NCBI GenBank assembly: GCA_007135395.1
Contig: SLIZ01000046.1
Location: 1 to 47,508, forward strand
From: Wenzhouxiangellaceae bacterium
GTDB lineage: Bacteria > Pseudomonadota > Gammaproteobacteria > Xanthomonadales > Wenzhouxiangellaceae
Length of the DNA stretch: 47,508 nucleotides
Direction: 5' to 3'
Shown here: piece after piece, positions 27,295 through 35,992 of the stretch
Layout of the letters: each line of letters starts with the position of its first letter
Numbering within the stretch: position 1 is the first letter of the stretch
Program-made: the position numbers and the translations under genes
The notes under the pieces: model-generated
What the model was told of the DNA's origin: nothing
What the model saw: only the letters and a program-made list of their open reading frames with translations
Database searches by the model: none

Positions 27295-27930
27295 TCAATG
27301 ATCGTGTATCGGCTCGGATTGGGCCAGTCTGCGCAATTGACCGGCGCATTCAGGGCAGATGCCGTGAGTGGTAGGGGGAATGGAATCATTATCGGCAACA
27401 TCCAGCATCTGAAGTGCCTCTTCAATTTCCATCCAGGTGCCGCGTACGTGATATCGATTGCACCAGCTGCATGTCTGCATGAGGGGTTGCGGATAGAGAC
27501 CGGATTTCCAACTACTGCGGGCCACTTCCCTGGCAACACGGGATCGCACGACGAGACGGTTCGGCTCGGTGCCATCCAGGGTCAGTTCCAGGTGGCGGAC
27601 GCAATCCGGACTGTCGCAGCGCAGATTGACATGGATTGGTTGGTCAGACCAGCGTGCGCGCCACAGGACCTTTTCCAGCAAATCCTGGAGTTCCGGCCCA
27701 TGAACATGGTCCCACAGCCGGCTACCGATCACCGAACCATCGCAAAGAGACAGTCCGTCGTTGGCCCGGGCAAAGGCATCCCAGTCCCCACCGACCTCCA
27801 GGATACGGTCATCGTCGTCGAGCACGTAGAACATGCAATTATTCACTTCCAGTCCCGAATCATTGTAATCAGCGAGTTTGTGTAGGAAAGCTTTAGTGTA
27901 GGACAGCGGAATCGGTTGACTGGTTGTCAA
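27295..27930 (-). CDS. PAS-like sensory protein with C-terminal CxxC...CPEC zinc motif
   Basis: A 211-residue soluble protein. Residues about 30-130 have the feel of a PAS fold (MFYVLDDDDRILEVGGDWDAFA...). The C-terminus carries CSWCNRY (Cys154, Cys157) and THGICPEC (Cys192, Cys195). This pair of motifs is often found at the end of PAS-containing signalling proteins and probably binds zinc or a similar metal. No kinase, GGDEF or DNA-binding domain is attached, so it may act on a partner such as the neighbouring EAL protein. The longest frame begins with TTG 27930; GTG near residue 29 is an alternative, so the start is uncertain. The 171 bases between it and the EAL gene hold nothing recognisable. 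Confidence 0.65.
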   Translation of the reverse strand: MTTSQPIPLSYTKAFLHKLADYNDSGLEVNNCMFYVLDDDDRILEVGGDWDAFARANDGLSLCDGSVIGSRLWDHVHGPELQDLLEKVLWRARWSDQPIHVNLRCDSPDCVRHLELTLDGTEPNRLVVRSRVAREVARSSWKSGLYPQPLMQTCSWCNRYHVRGTWMEIEEALQMLDVADNDSIPPTTHGICPECAGQLRRLAQSEPIHDH

Positions 27931-28046
27931 CTGCTTACATCGATCTGGCGGCTACTCGGCCCGCCTTCGTGACTTTTGGGCCTTTGCCTGGCCTGGCGGA
28001 TCGGGTAGGGTAAGCGCCGCGCTTTGTCAATCTGGAGTACGAAATC

Positions 28047-29669
28047 TTGCGTTTTGCAACTGTATTGCTGGCGACTTTCATGCTGGCCACGGGATTGCCG
28101 GTTCAGTCTTCCGAGCTTCGCCAGCCGGTCCCCGGCGTGCATGCCCTGACCGACGTCCGGATTGTAACCGGGCCCGGTGAGGTTATTGACAACGGAACCG
28201 TGGTCATCCGGGACGGGGTGATCGCAGCCGTTGGAGCCGATGTGGCCATTCCGCCGGATGCCCGGATTCACACCTTCGAGCAGGACGAAGATCAGGACCC
28301 GGTCACCCTCTATCCAGGTTTGATCGAGCCCTATCTCTCCGTCGACTCCGAGCCCGATGAGGACGAAAACGGACAACCCCCTCCAGGGCGCCATGAACTG
28401 TTGCGGCCGGATTTTGCCGTGGATGCCGGCCTGTGGCCCCAGGACCGGGTCCAGGCCCTGCGCCAGGCCGGCTTCACAACCGCCGTCCTGGCCCCCGACC
28501 ACGGCCTTTTGCGCGGCCAGGGAAAGATCGTCAACCTGGGAGAAGGCGGCGCTGCGAACAACGTGCTTATTGCACCGTTCGGCCAGTTTGCCAGTTTCGC
28601 CGACCGGGCCGGCAACCGGCGTTTCCCTGGCTCCCTGATGGGTGCCGTGGCCCTGATGCGCCAGACCCTGGACGATGCCCGCTGGCAGCACCAGGCCCGC
28701 CGGGCCTGGCAGGAAAACCCGGCCCAGCCAAGGCCGGAATGGCTGGAAGGCCTGGATGCCCTGGACCCGGTCATGGAAGGACAAACCCCCCTGGTATTCG
28801 TTTCCGAAGACAACCACGACAGCCTGCGCATTGCCGAATTTGTGTCCGACGAATCGGTGGACCTGGTCCTGGTCGGCCACGGCAAGGAATACCAGCGCCT
28901 GGATGCCCTGGCCGAGCTTTCACTGCTCCATATTCTGCCCGTGGATTTTCCCGAGGCCCCGGAGGTCAAGGACGAGGATGATCGCAACGTGTCCCTGTCC
29001 GAACTGCGCCACTGGGACCGGGCACCGGACAATCCGCGGCTCATGAATGAAGCCGGCATTCCGTTTCTCCTGACGACCCACGAGCTTTCCAATCCCTCTG
29101 CCATCTTCGCCGGCCTTGCCCGGGCGGTTGAGCGGGGCCTGGATCCGGACGTTGCGCTGGCTGCCCTGACCACCGGTCCTGCCCGATGGCTGGGACTGGA
29201 CGACCGGGCAGGGCAGATTCGAACCGGCGCAATGGCCAACCTGCTGGTCGTCAATGGTGACCTGTTTACCGAAGGCCCCGGGATCGCCCAGGTCTGGGTG
29301 GATGGAAACCGGTTTGTCGTGGAGGCCATCGAGCCCCCGACGGTGGATCCGGCGGGCACCTGGGAGGTGACCCTGGGTATGGGCGAGATGGGTGACATGG
29401 ATGCCCGGATCGTGTTGTCCGGCCCCCCCACGTCCATGACCGGCACGATGGAAGTGATGGGAACCGAGGCGAGCTTCGACGAAGTCCGGGTTTCCGGTGA
29501 GCGGGTCATCGCCCGGCTCGATGCGGCCCGGCTGGGCGGGTCGGGCACCATTACCGTTCGCCTTGAAATCGATGGAGACCGGGCCCGGGGAACGGGCAGC
29601 GGGCCATTCGGGGAATTCACCGTTCGGGGCCGGCGCACGGCAACGCCGGACGAGGAGGAAGGACAATGA
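28047..29669 (+). CDS. Exported amidohydrolase-like protein, metal site lost
   Basis: A 540-residue protein beginning with TTG (GGAG about 11 bases upstream) and a signal peptide (about 1-22). It has the amidohydrolase frame: a small beta-domain (LTDVRIVTGPGEVIDNGTVVIRDG), a barrel, then GAMANLLVVNGDLF closing the composite beta-domain. The first-strand motif, normally PGxIDxHxH, reads PGLIEPYLSVD (90-100): both metal-binding histidines are replaced (Tyr96, Ser98). An extra beta domain of about 100 residues follows residue 435. It is therefore probably not a normal metallohydrolase, and may be a structural partner of the active enzyme encoded next. Its stop overlaps the next start as ATGA. 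Confidence 0.8.
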   Translation: MRFATVLLATFMLATGLPVQSSELRQPVPGVHALTDVRIVTGPGEVIDNGTVVIRDGVIAAVGADVAIPPDARIHTFEQDEDQDPVTLYPGLIEPYLSVDSEPDEDENGQPPPGRHELLRPDFAVDAGLWPQDRVQALRQAGFTTAVLAPDHGLLRGQGKIVNLGEGGAANNVLIAPFGQFASFADRAGNRRFPGSLMGAVALMRQTLDDARWQHQARRAWQENPAQPRPEWLEGLDALDPVMEGQTPLVFVSEDNHDSLRIAEFVSDESVDLVLVGHGKEYQRLDALAELSLLHILPVDFPEAPEVKDEDDRNVSLSELRHWDRAPDNPRLMNEAGIPFLLTTHELSNPSAIFAGLARAVERGLDPDVALAALTTGPARWLGLDDRAGQIRTGAMANLLVVNGDLFTEGPGIAQVWVDGNRFVVEAIEPPTVDPAGTWEVTLGMGEMGDMDARIVLSGPPTSMTGTMEVMGTEASFDEVRVSGERVIARLDAARLGGSGTITVRLEIDGDRARGTGSGPFGEFTVRGRRTATPDEEEGQ

Positions 29670-31174
29670 TGAGGTTTGTGAAAACTGCAACTGGCACCCT
29701 CGCAGGTCTGGCCCTGGTCTCGGGCCTGGCCCTGGCCGATTCGAACGACCAGTGGACGCCGGACATCGAGGCCTGGAACAGCCCGCCACCGCCGGCCCCT
29801 GCCGCGGTCCTGGTACGGGATGCCACCGTCTGGACCGGCACCGAAGACGGCATCCGGGAATCAACCGACCTGCTGGTTCGCAATGGCCGGATCGATCGAA
29901 TCGGTTCCGGCCTGTCGGCACCCGGTGGGGAAGTCCTGGAGATCGACGGCTCCGGCCTGCACATCACCCCGGGGATCATTGATGGTCACTCCCATGCGGC
30001 CATGCTGGGCGGGGTCAACGAGATGACCCGGATCAGCACCGCAGATGTGCGGGTGCGCGATGTGATCGACTCTGAATCCGTCCACATCTACCGCCAGCTT
30101 GCAGGCGGTGTAACCACGGTCAACCTGCTTCATGGCTCGGCCAATGCCATTGGCGGCCAGAACGCCATTATCAAGTTCCGCTGGGGCGAGCCGCCGGAAG
30201 CGCTGTTGTTCGAAGGTGCCCCGGAAGGGATCAAGTTCGCCCTGGGTGAAAATCCCAAGCAGAGCAACTGGGATGTGGATGAACCGCGTTATCCCCAGAC
30301 CCGTCACGGGGTCGAGCAGATCATCCGGGAAAAATTCCAGCAGGCCGAGGAGTATCGGAGGGCCCTGGACGAAATGCCCTCCGGCCGGGCCGGCCGGGAT
30401 CGGGTAGCCCCCCGCCCGGACCACGAACTGGCCGCCATTGCCGAGATCCTCCGCGGCGAAAGGGATGTCCATGCCCACGCCTACCGGGCCGACGAGATGC
30501 TGGCCCTGATGCGCCTGGCGGAGCAATTCGATTTCACCATCAAGACCTTCCAGCATGTACTGGAAGGCTACAAGATCGCCCCTCAAATGGCCGAGCACGG
30601 TGCCGGCGGGTCCACCTTCATCGATTGGTGGGGGTTCAAGTACGAGGCTATCGACGGCATCGGCTACAACCCGGCACTGATGCACGAGGCCGGCGTGCTG
30701 ACCGCGCTTCATTCCGACAACCCGGAACTGGCCCGGCGGATGAACCTGGAAGCGGCCAAGGCGGTTCGCTACGGGGGCGTGGACGAACACGATGCCCTGA
30801 AAATGATTACCGCCTGGGCGGCCGATCAACTGGGGATCGGCGACCGGGTGGGCCGGCTGAAAGAAGGCCTGGATGCCGATTTTGTCATCTGGAATGGTCA
30901 CCCGCTTTCGGTGCAGTCAAAGGTCGAACAGACCTGGGTGGACGGGCGGCGATACTTTGACCGGGCCGCTGATGAGCGCATGAACGAAAACCTGGAGGCC
31001 GAGCGGGCCGATTTGATTGCCCGGGCCCTGGATGACAACGGCGACGGGGCGGAAAACGGTAACGACAACAACAACGAAGACACCGATGAGTCCCCTGGCC
31101 TTGCAACCCATCTGCTCGGCTACAGCCGTTCGGAACTCGACCATGACCATTTCTGCATCCTGCATGAGCACTGA
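29666..31174 (+). CDS. Exported amidohydrolase with intact metal site
   Basis: A 502-residue protein with a signal peptide (about 1-22, ending LALA-D). It resembles imidazolonepropionase-like metal-dependent hydrolases. The HxH motif is present in PGIIDGHSHAAM (His108, His110). Further candidate ligands are His in DVHAHAYRAD and in FQHVLEG, and Asp in ALHSDNPELA. The C-terminus is unusual: an acidic, Asn-rich stretch (DDNGDGAENGNDNNNEDTDE) followed by a His-rich end DHDHFCILHEH. The gene is translationally coupled to the first amidohydrolase and followed 25 bases later by the third. The substrate is unknown; exported members act on amide or cyclic peptide-like compounds. Confidence 0.88.
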   Translation: MMRFVKTATGTLAGLALVSGLALADSNDQWTPDIEAWNSPPPPAPAAVLVRDATVWTGTEDGIRESTDLLVRNGRIDRIGSGLSAPGGEVLEIDGSGLHITPGIIDGHSHAAMLGGVNEMTRISTADVRVRDVIDSESVHIYRQLAGGVTTVNLLHGSANAIGGQNAIIKFRWGEPPEALLFEGAPEGIKFALGENPKQSNWDVDEPRYPQTRHGVEQIIREKFQQAEEYRRALDEMPSGRAGRDRVAPRPDHELAAIAEILRGERDVHAHAYRADEMLALMRLAEQFDFTIKTFQHVLEGYKIAPQMAEHGAGGSTFIDWWGFKYEAIDGIGYNPALMHEAGVLTALHSDNPELARRMNLEAAKAVRYGGVDEHDALKMITAWAADQLGIGDRVGRLKEGLDADFVIWNGHPLSVQSKVEQTWVDGRRYFDRAADERMNENLEAERADLIARALDDNGDGAENGNDNNNEDTDESPGLATHLLGYSRSELDHDHFCILHEH

Positions 31175-31199
31175 TTCGATGACAAACCGGGATTCCAAG

Positions 31200-32480
31200 A
31201 TGAACCGAGTACGCATACAAGCCGCGCTGTTTGCCGCATTCATGCTGGCAGCCACCGGCCCCCTGGCTGCCGAAGTCGTTGCGCTGGTCGGTGGTACCGT
31301 TCACCCGGTTACCGGGCCGGCCATCGAGGATGGTGTTGTGGTGATGGAAAACGGGCGGATCCTCCAGGTCGGCTCGGACGTGGAAATTCCCGAAGATGCC
31401 AGGGAAGTGGATGTGGACGGGCTGCACCTGTATCCGGGCTTTATCCATCCGGCCACAAGCCTGGGGCTGACCGAGATCAGCAGCGTGGCCGGCACCGTGG
31501 ATCTCGCGGAAATCGGGAACATCAACGCTGCCGTGCGAGCCGAGGTGGCCGTCAACCACGACTCCGAGCTGTTTCCCGCAACCATCGCCGGCGGGGTGCT
31601 TTCCGCCCACATGGTTCCCGGTGGCGGCCTGATCCGCGGCACTTCGGCGGTAATGAACCTGGATGGCTGGAGCTGGGAGGAAATGGTGATCTCCACGCCG
31701 GTGGCCATGCACCTGGATTTCCCCCGGGATTCGGTGGACAACGAGGACAGTGACGAACTGGCCGCCATCGAAAAGGTTCTCGATCAGGCCCGGCACTGGC
31801 ACAAGGCCCGGCGGGCGGCCGACGAAAACGACAGCCGGCCGCCGGTGCGCAATGATCAGCTCGAAGCTCTTGGCCCGATGCTGGACGGGGAGGTGCCCCT
31901 GATGATTCACGCCAACCGGTCCGATGTCATGGAAGCGGCCCTGGACTGGGCCGAGGAACAGGAACTGGAGCGGATCATCCTGGTAGCCAACGCCGATGCC
32001 CAGTACCTGGCCGAGCGCCTGGCCGCCGAGGATATTCCGGTGATCCTGCGCAATGTCTATGCCATGCCCACCCGGCGCTGGGAGCCCCATGACATGGCCT
32101 TCAGGGCCCCGGCCCGGTTGCACGAGGCGGGGGTGCGCTTTGCCATTGCCGATTCCGGCGGTGGGCTGGATGTGGCCAATTCACGAAACCTGCCCTTTCA
32201 CGCCGGCAGCGCGATGGCTCACGGGTTGCCGGCCGAGGCGGCACTGAAAAGCGTTACCCGCTGGCCAGCGGAAATACTCGGAGTCGACGGAGAACTGGGT
32301 GCCCTGGAACCCGGGCTCAGGGCGAGTCTGTTTGCCGCCACGGGAGACCCCCTGGAACCGATGAGCCGGATCGAGCGGGTCTGGATCGACGGGCAGGAGT
32401 ACGACCTGTCGCGCAAGCGGGGCCGGGAGCTCTACCATCGCTACCGGGAGCGCAACCGGTCGGTCAGGCAGGGTGACTAA
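31200..32480 (+). CDS. Exported amidohydrolase-like protein, metal site lost (second)
   Basis: A 426-residue protein; ATG 31200 gives MNRVRIQAALFAAFMLAATGPLAAE, a clean signal peptide (ATG 31179 is possible). It keeps the amidohydrolase shape (VALVGGTVHPVTGPAIEDGVVVMENG; ALEPGLRASLFAATGDPLE). In the first-strand motif PGFIHPATS (79-87), both canonical histidines are replaced (Ala85, Ser87). Like the first gene of the operon it is probably catalytically changed or inactive. The set of one intact and two degenerate paralogues in one operon suggests a heteromeric complex. A strong hairpin follows 4 bases after the stop. Confidence 0.8.
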   Translation: MNRVRIQAALFAAFMLAATGPLAAEVVALVGGTVHPVTGPAIEDGVVVMENGRILQVGSDVEIPEDAREVDVDGLHLYPGFIHPATSLGLTEISSVAGTVDLAEIGNINAAVRAEVAVNHDSELFPATIAGGVLSAHMVPGGGLIRGTSAVMNLDGWSWEEMVISTPVAMHLDFPRDSVDNEDSDELAAIEKVLDQARHWHKARRAADENDSRPPVRNDQLEALGPMLDGEVPLMIHANRSDVMEAALDWAEEQELERIILVANADAQYLAERLAAEDIPVILRNVYAMPTRRWEPHDMAFRAPARLHEAGVRFAIADSGGGLDVANSRNLPFHAGSAMAHGLPAEAALKSVTRWPAEILGVDGELGALEPGLRASLFAATGDPLEPMSRIERVWIDGQEYDLSRKRGRELYHRYRERNRSVRQGD

Positions 32481-32484
32481 GCAA

Positions 32485-32508
32485 ACGGCCGGGGAAGGCC
32501 CCGGCCGT
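32485..32508. terminator. Hairpin between convergent genes
   Basis: ACGGCCGGGG, loop AAGG, CCCCGGCCGT is a perfect 10-bp stem in the 57-base gap between the amidohydrolase operon (plus) and the small secreted protein (minus). Its symmetric position suits a bidirectional terminator. No long T-run follows on either strand. Confidence 0.6.
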
Positions 32509-32537
32509 CTGGATATCGCATTGCCGTCGGCTGCCGG

Positions 32538-33029
32538 TTACTCGTCGGTATCGACCATCTCGTCGTTGACCCGGTAGAGCACCAGCCGATAGGGGCTGCG
32601 CCGGTCGCTGCGGTCGTACTTGCCGGCCAGGTAATAGGATTTGCCTGCCTCCACGACCAGTTCGATCTCGTTGTAACCCCGCTCTTGCCGGTGCCGGGGC
32701 CGGAAGCTCATGCCCGGCGGATTGCGCGGCATCATGCGGGCCTTGATGTTGTAGGTTCCAGGCTCAAGCCAGATCACATCCCGGGGCGAGGAGATGTTGC
32801 GGCCGTTGATTTCCACGAACTCGACCCTGTAAAGGTCCTGGCCGGGGCGTTCGGAATCGCCAATCACCTGGCCGGCATGGCTGCCGGGCCGGGTAAAGCC
32901 AAGTCGGTCACCGGCTCGCTCGGTGGCCGTTTCTGAAGGCAGTTCACCGGCGTGTACCGGTGCGGCTGCGAGCAGCGTACCCAGGACCAGGGCGAAAGCA
33001 GCAATGACGCTTTGGTGAGTGAGTTTCAT
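32538..33029 (-). CDS. Small exported protein, unknown
   Basis: A 163-residue protein starting at ATG 33029, with AGGAGG about 9 bases upstream and a signal peptide MKLTHQSVIAAFALVLGTLL followed by AAAPVHA. The mature part contains a beta-rich region (VIWLEPGTYNIKARMM, NEIELVVEAGKSYYLAGKYD) like small proteins that bind or display surface ligands. It has many arginines and no cysteines. I recognise no family. It is convergent with the amidohydrolase operon and lies downstream of the winged-helix regulator on the same strand. Confidence 0.75.
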   Translation of the reverse strand: MKLTHQSVIAAFALVLGTLLAAAPVHAGELPSETATERAGDRLGFTRPGSHAGQVIGDSERPGQDLYRVEFVEINGRNISSPRDVIWLEPGTYNIKARMMPRNPPGMSFRPRHRQERGYNEIELVVEAGKSYYLAGKYDRSDRRSPYRLVLYRVNDEMVDTDE

Positions 33030-33161
33030 GTTCGACACCTCCTGAAGATGTATGGCCCGGATGTATGGCCCAGGGCCAGTACGGGTTGTATTCGGGTACA
33101 AGAGTGGATGCTCGGCCAGACCAATGCCATGGAAGGGACCTGAAATCGACCTTGGATTTTT

Positions 33162-34052
33162 CTAGGATTCCGTCTGACGGGGAATTTTTTCCCGGATTTC
33201 CGGCCAGCTTTCAGTCAGACCTCCAATCAGCTCGTCGGCCACCTCGGATACCGGCAGCCGGCCGGTATCGGCCCGCTGGATGCTCATTGACCAGACCACC
33301 CGCCCCTCGGGCAGGGCCAGCAACCGGATTTCCACAGTCCAGCCATCTTCGTCGGCCACCAGGCTGCCTTCCATGAGCAGGTTCACCCCCAGGTCGGCCG
33401 CCACGGCGCGGCCCACATCTTCCTGTCCGTCGTAGGGTCGCATGGAGGTCCGCCCGATCAGTTCAAGGTCATCCAGTTCGGCGGTCCACAGACGGGCGAG
33501 CAGGGTATCGGCGAGCAGAATGCCGGCTTGCTCCGGGGGCCGGTCGATCTCGCCGTATCGCTCCGGCGGCAGGATGGCCAGGGAGTGGGTAATTGCCACC
33601 TCGTCGGGAACGTCCGGCCCGGTCCAAAGCCACCAGCCGATGGCAAGCCCGACCCCAAGAGCGAACAGGCTCGCCGCCAGCCAGGCGGCAATCACCGACC
33701 TTTTCGGACGGGAATCTTTCGCCTGATCGACCCTGGAGACCGGCCCACGGAAACGGTAGCCACGCCGGGGAATGGTCTCGATCAGGCCGGATTGTCCGCC
33801 ACATTCGTCGAGGACAGTGCGTAATTCCCGGATGAGGGCTGCCAGGCCGGACTCGAAATCCACCACGGTTTTCGGGCCCCAGATCGCCGGCACGATGGCA
33901 TCCCGGGACAGGACCTGGTCGGGGTGGTCGAGAAAAAAACGCAGCAGGCGTTCAATCTGGGGGCGCAGGGAATGCCGGGTACCATCGTCAAGGTACCGCA
34001 GGCTGCCGTCACTGGTGTCCAGGCGGCAGGAATGGAATTCGTAGATGGCCAC
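33162..34052 (-). CDS. Membrane-anchored CadC-like winged-helix regulator without TPRs
   Basis: A 296-residue protein. Residues 1-106 are an OmpR/CadC winged helix (ending [15 protein letters not shown]). One membrane helix lies at about 119-144. The extracytoplasmic 150 residues ([15 protein letters not shown] ... [19 protein letters not shown]) follow the same FlgO/TolB-N-like plan as the two larger regulators in this window, but without TPR repeats. It lies just downstream of rpoD on the same strand, separated by the rpoD terminator. Its target is unknown; the small secreted gene 132 bases downstream is a candidate. Confidence 0.82.
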   Translation of the reverse strand: MAIYEFHSCRLDTSDGSLRYLDDGTRHSLRPQIERLLRFFLDHPDQVLSRDAIVPAIWGPKTVVDFESGLAALIRELRTVLDECGGQSGLIETIPRRGYRFRGPVSRVDQAKDSRPKRSVIAAWLAASLFALGVGLAIGWWLWTGPDVPDEVAITHSLAILPPERYGEIDRPPEQAGILLADTLLARLWTAELDDLELIGRTSMRPYDGQEDVGRAVAADLGVNLLMEGSLVADEDGWTVEIRLLALPEGRVVWSMSIQRADTGRLPVSEVADELIGGLTESWPEIREKIPRQTES

Positions 34053-34088
34053 GGAGGGAATTCTATCCCAGACGGCGGCAGGCGAAAG

Positions 34089-34107
34089 GCCGGGCCCGTG
34101 GCCCGGC
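34089..34107 (-). terminator. Terminator after rpoD
   Basis: On the minus strand GCCGGGCC, loop ACG, GGCCCGGC forms a perfect 8-bp GC stem, followed by CTTTCG. It starts 8 bases after the rpoD stop and separates rpoD from the winged-helix gene. Confidence 0.65.
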
Positions 34108-34115
34108 GAGGTGTC

Positions 34116-35987
34116 TTATTCCAGGTCGAGGAAGCTTCGAAGCTGTTCCGAGCGGGTCGGATGGCGCAGCTTTCGCAACGCCTTGGCCTCTATTTGCCGT
34201 ATTCGCTCACGGGTGACATCGAACTGCTTGCCCACTTCTTCCAGCGTGTGGTCGGTGTTCATGTCAATACCAAAGCGCATGCGCAGCACCTTGGCTTCCC
34301 GGGGGGTGAGTCCGCCGAGAACCCGCTGGACGGTGTCGGTCAGGCCTGTCGTGGTTGCCGTGTCGATGGGCGAGAGAATGTTGATGTCCTCGATGAAATC
34401 GCCCAGGTGGGAGTCCTCGTCGTCGCCGATGGGGGTTTCCATTGAAATGGGTTCCTTGGCGATCTTGAGGACCTTCCGGACCTTGTCTTCGGGCATTTCC
34501 ATCTTCTCGGCCAGTTCTTCCGGGGTCGGTTCGCGACCGACTTCCTGGACCATCTGGCGGGAGACCCGGTTGAGCTTGTTGATGGTTTCGATCATGTGGA
34601 CCGGGATGCGGATGGTCCGGGCCTGGTCGGCAATCGACCGGGTAATCGCCTGGCGGATCCACCAGGTGGCATACGTTGAAAACTTGTAGCCCCGGCGGTA
34701 TTCGAACTTGTCGACGGCCTTCATCAGGCCGATGTTGCCTTCCTGGATCAGATCGAGGAACTGCAGGCCCCGGTTGGTGTACTTCTTGGCAATGGAAATG
34801 ACCAGGCGCAGGTTGGCCTCGACCATTTCCTTCTTGGCCCGGCGGGCCTTGGCCTCGCCGATGGACATGTTCCGGTTGAGTTCCTTGAACATCGCCAGGG
34901 GAATGTTCTGGGACTCCTCGAATTTCCTGAGCCGTTCCTGCAGGCTCGTGATCTGTTCGGCGTGTTCCTTGATGCCCTTGGCCCAGCTTGTGCGCCGGGC
35001 CATCAGGCCTTTCAGCCAATCCGGGTCAGTTTCGTTTTCGGCAAAGGACTTGATAAAGTCTCTGCGTGACATGCCCGCCTTGTCTACGCAGATCGACATG
35101 ATCTGGCGTTCCACGTTTCGGGTGATTGCCACATGAAAACGCATCCGGTCGATCAGGTGGTCGGCCATGCGCGGGGGCAGCTTCAGGCGCATGAACTGTT
35201 CGGAAATCAGGTCCTTGACTTCGTTGACCTTCTTGCCCTGGCTGCCGTAACGGTCGTAGAGCTTGTTGAAGCGGTCGTGGAGCTTGCCGAGTTCCTCGAA
35301 AAACTGGTGGACCTGATCGGCGTCCGGTCCGGTATTGACGGTCTTGGGGGCGGTTTCGCCCTCTTCGTCATCGTCGACCGGGTCGTCCTGGAACTCCGCT
35401 TCCTCTGCCATGGCCGCTTCCATGGTTTCATCGGAAATGAGATCCATCTCGGCCAGCAGTTCCGGGTTCTGGAAGTTTGAAACCAGTTCGTTGAGGCGCT
35501 GCTCACCGGCCTTGTAGGCCTCGTATTCCTCCATCAGGACGGTGATGGACCCGGGAAAGCGCGACAGGGAAAGATTGACCTGGTTGAGCCCGTCTTCAAT
35601 GCGCTTGGCAATGGCGATTTCGCCTTCACGGGTCAGCAGCTCGACGGCGCCCATTTCCCGCATGTACATGCGGACCGGGTCGGTCGTACGGCCGATTTCA
35701 GTTTCCACGGCAGCCAGCGCGGCAGCAGCTTCTTCCTGGGCGGTTTCGTCCTCGGTATCGGTGGTTGCCGAATCGTTGAGGATCAGTTGGTCGGCGTCCG
35801 GTGCCTCCTCGTAGACCTTGATCCCCATGTCATTAATCATGTTGACTATGTCTTCGATCTGCTCCGGGTCGACGATATCGTCGGGGAGGTGGTCGTTGAC
35901 CTGTGCGTAGGTCAGCCACTGTCCCTGTTCCCGGCCTTTTTCGATCAACTGTTTGAGCTGTGAGGAACGCTGCTGCGTCTTGTCCAT
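34116..35987 (-). CDS. rpoD: RNA polymerase primary sigma factor sigma-70
   Basis: A 623-residue housekeeping sigma factor. ATG 35987 is chosen because it starts [23 protein letters not shown], the typical RpoD N-terminus; an open frame runs 17 codons further upstream into dnaG. Region 1.1 is at the start, and region 1.2 follows ([21 protein letters not shown]). There is an acidic non-conserved region (ASP/GLU stretch around [12 protein letters not shown]). Region 2 includes [19 protein letters not shown] and [14 protein letters not shown]. Region 4 contains [20 protein letters not shown], the -35-binding helix-turn-helix. It begins 5 bases after the dnaG stop, the classical macromolecular-synthesis operon order. 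Confidence 0.98.
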   Translation of the reverse strand: MDKTQQRSSQLKQLIEKGREQGQWLTYAQVNDHLPDDIVDPEQIEDIVNMINDMGIKVYEEAPDADQLILNDSATTDTEDETAQEEAAAALAAVETEIGRTTDPVRMYMREMGAVELLTREGEIAIAKRIEDGLNQVNLSLSRFPGSITVLMEEYEAYKAGEQRLNELVSNFQNPELLAEMDLISDETMEAAMAEEAEFQDDPVDDDEEGETAPKTVNTGPDADQVHQFFEELGKLHDRFNKLYDRYGSQGKKVNEVKDLISEQFMRLKLPPRMADHLIDRMRFHVAITRNVERQIMSICVDKAGMSRRDFIKSFAENETDPDWLKGLMARRTSWAKGIKEHAEQITSLQERLRKFEESQNIPLAMFKELNRNMSIGEAKARRAKKEMVEANLRLVISIAKKYTNRGLQFLDLIQEGNIGLMKAVDKFEYRRGYKFSTYATWWIRQAITRSIADQARTIRIPVHMIETINKLNRVSRQMVQEVGREPTPEELAEKMEMPEDKVRKVLKIAKEPISMETPIGDDEDSHLGDFIEDINILSPIDTATTTGLTDTVQRVLGGLTPREAKVLRMRFGIDMNTDHTLEEVGKQFDVTRERIRQIEAKALRKLRHPTRSEQLRSFLDLE

Positions 35988-35992
35988 AAGCC

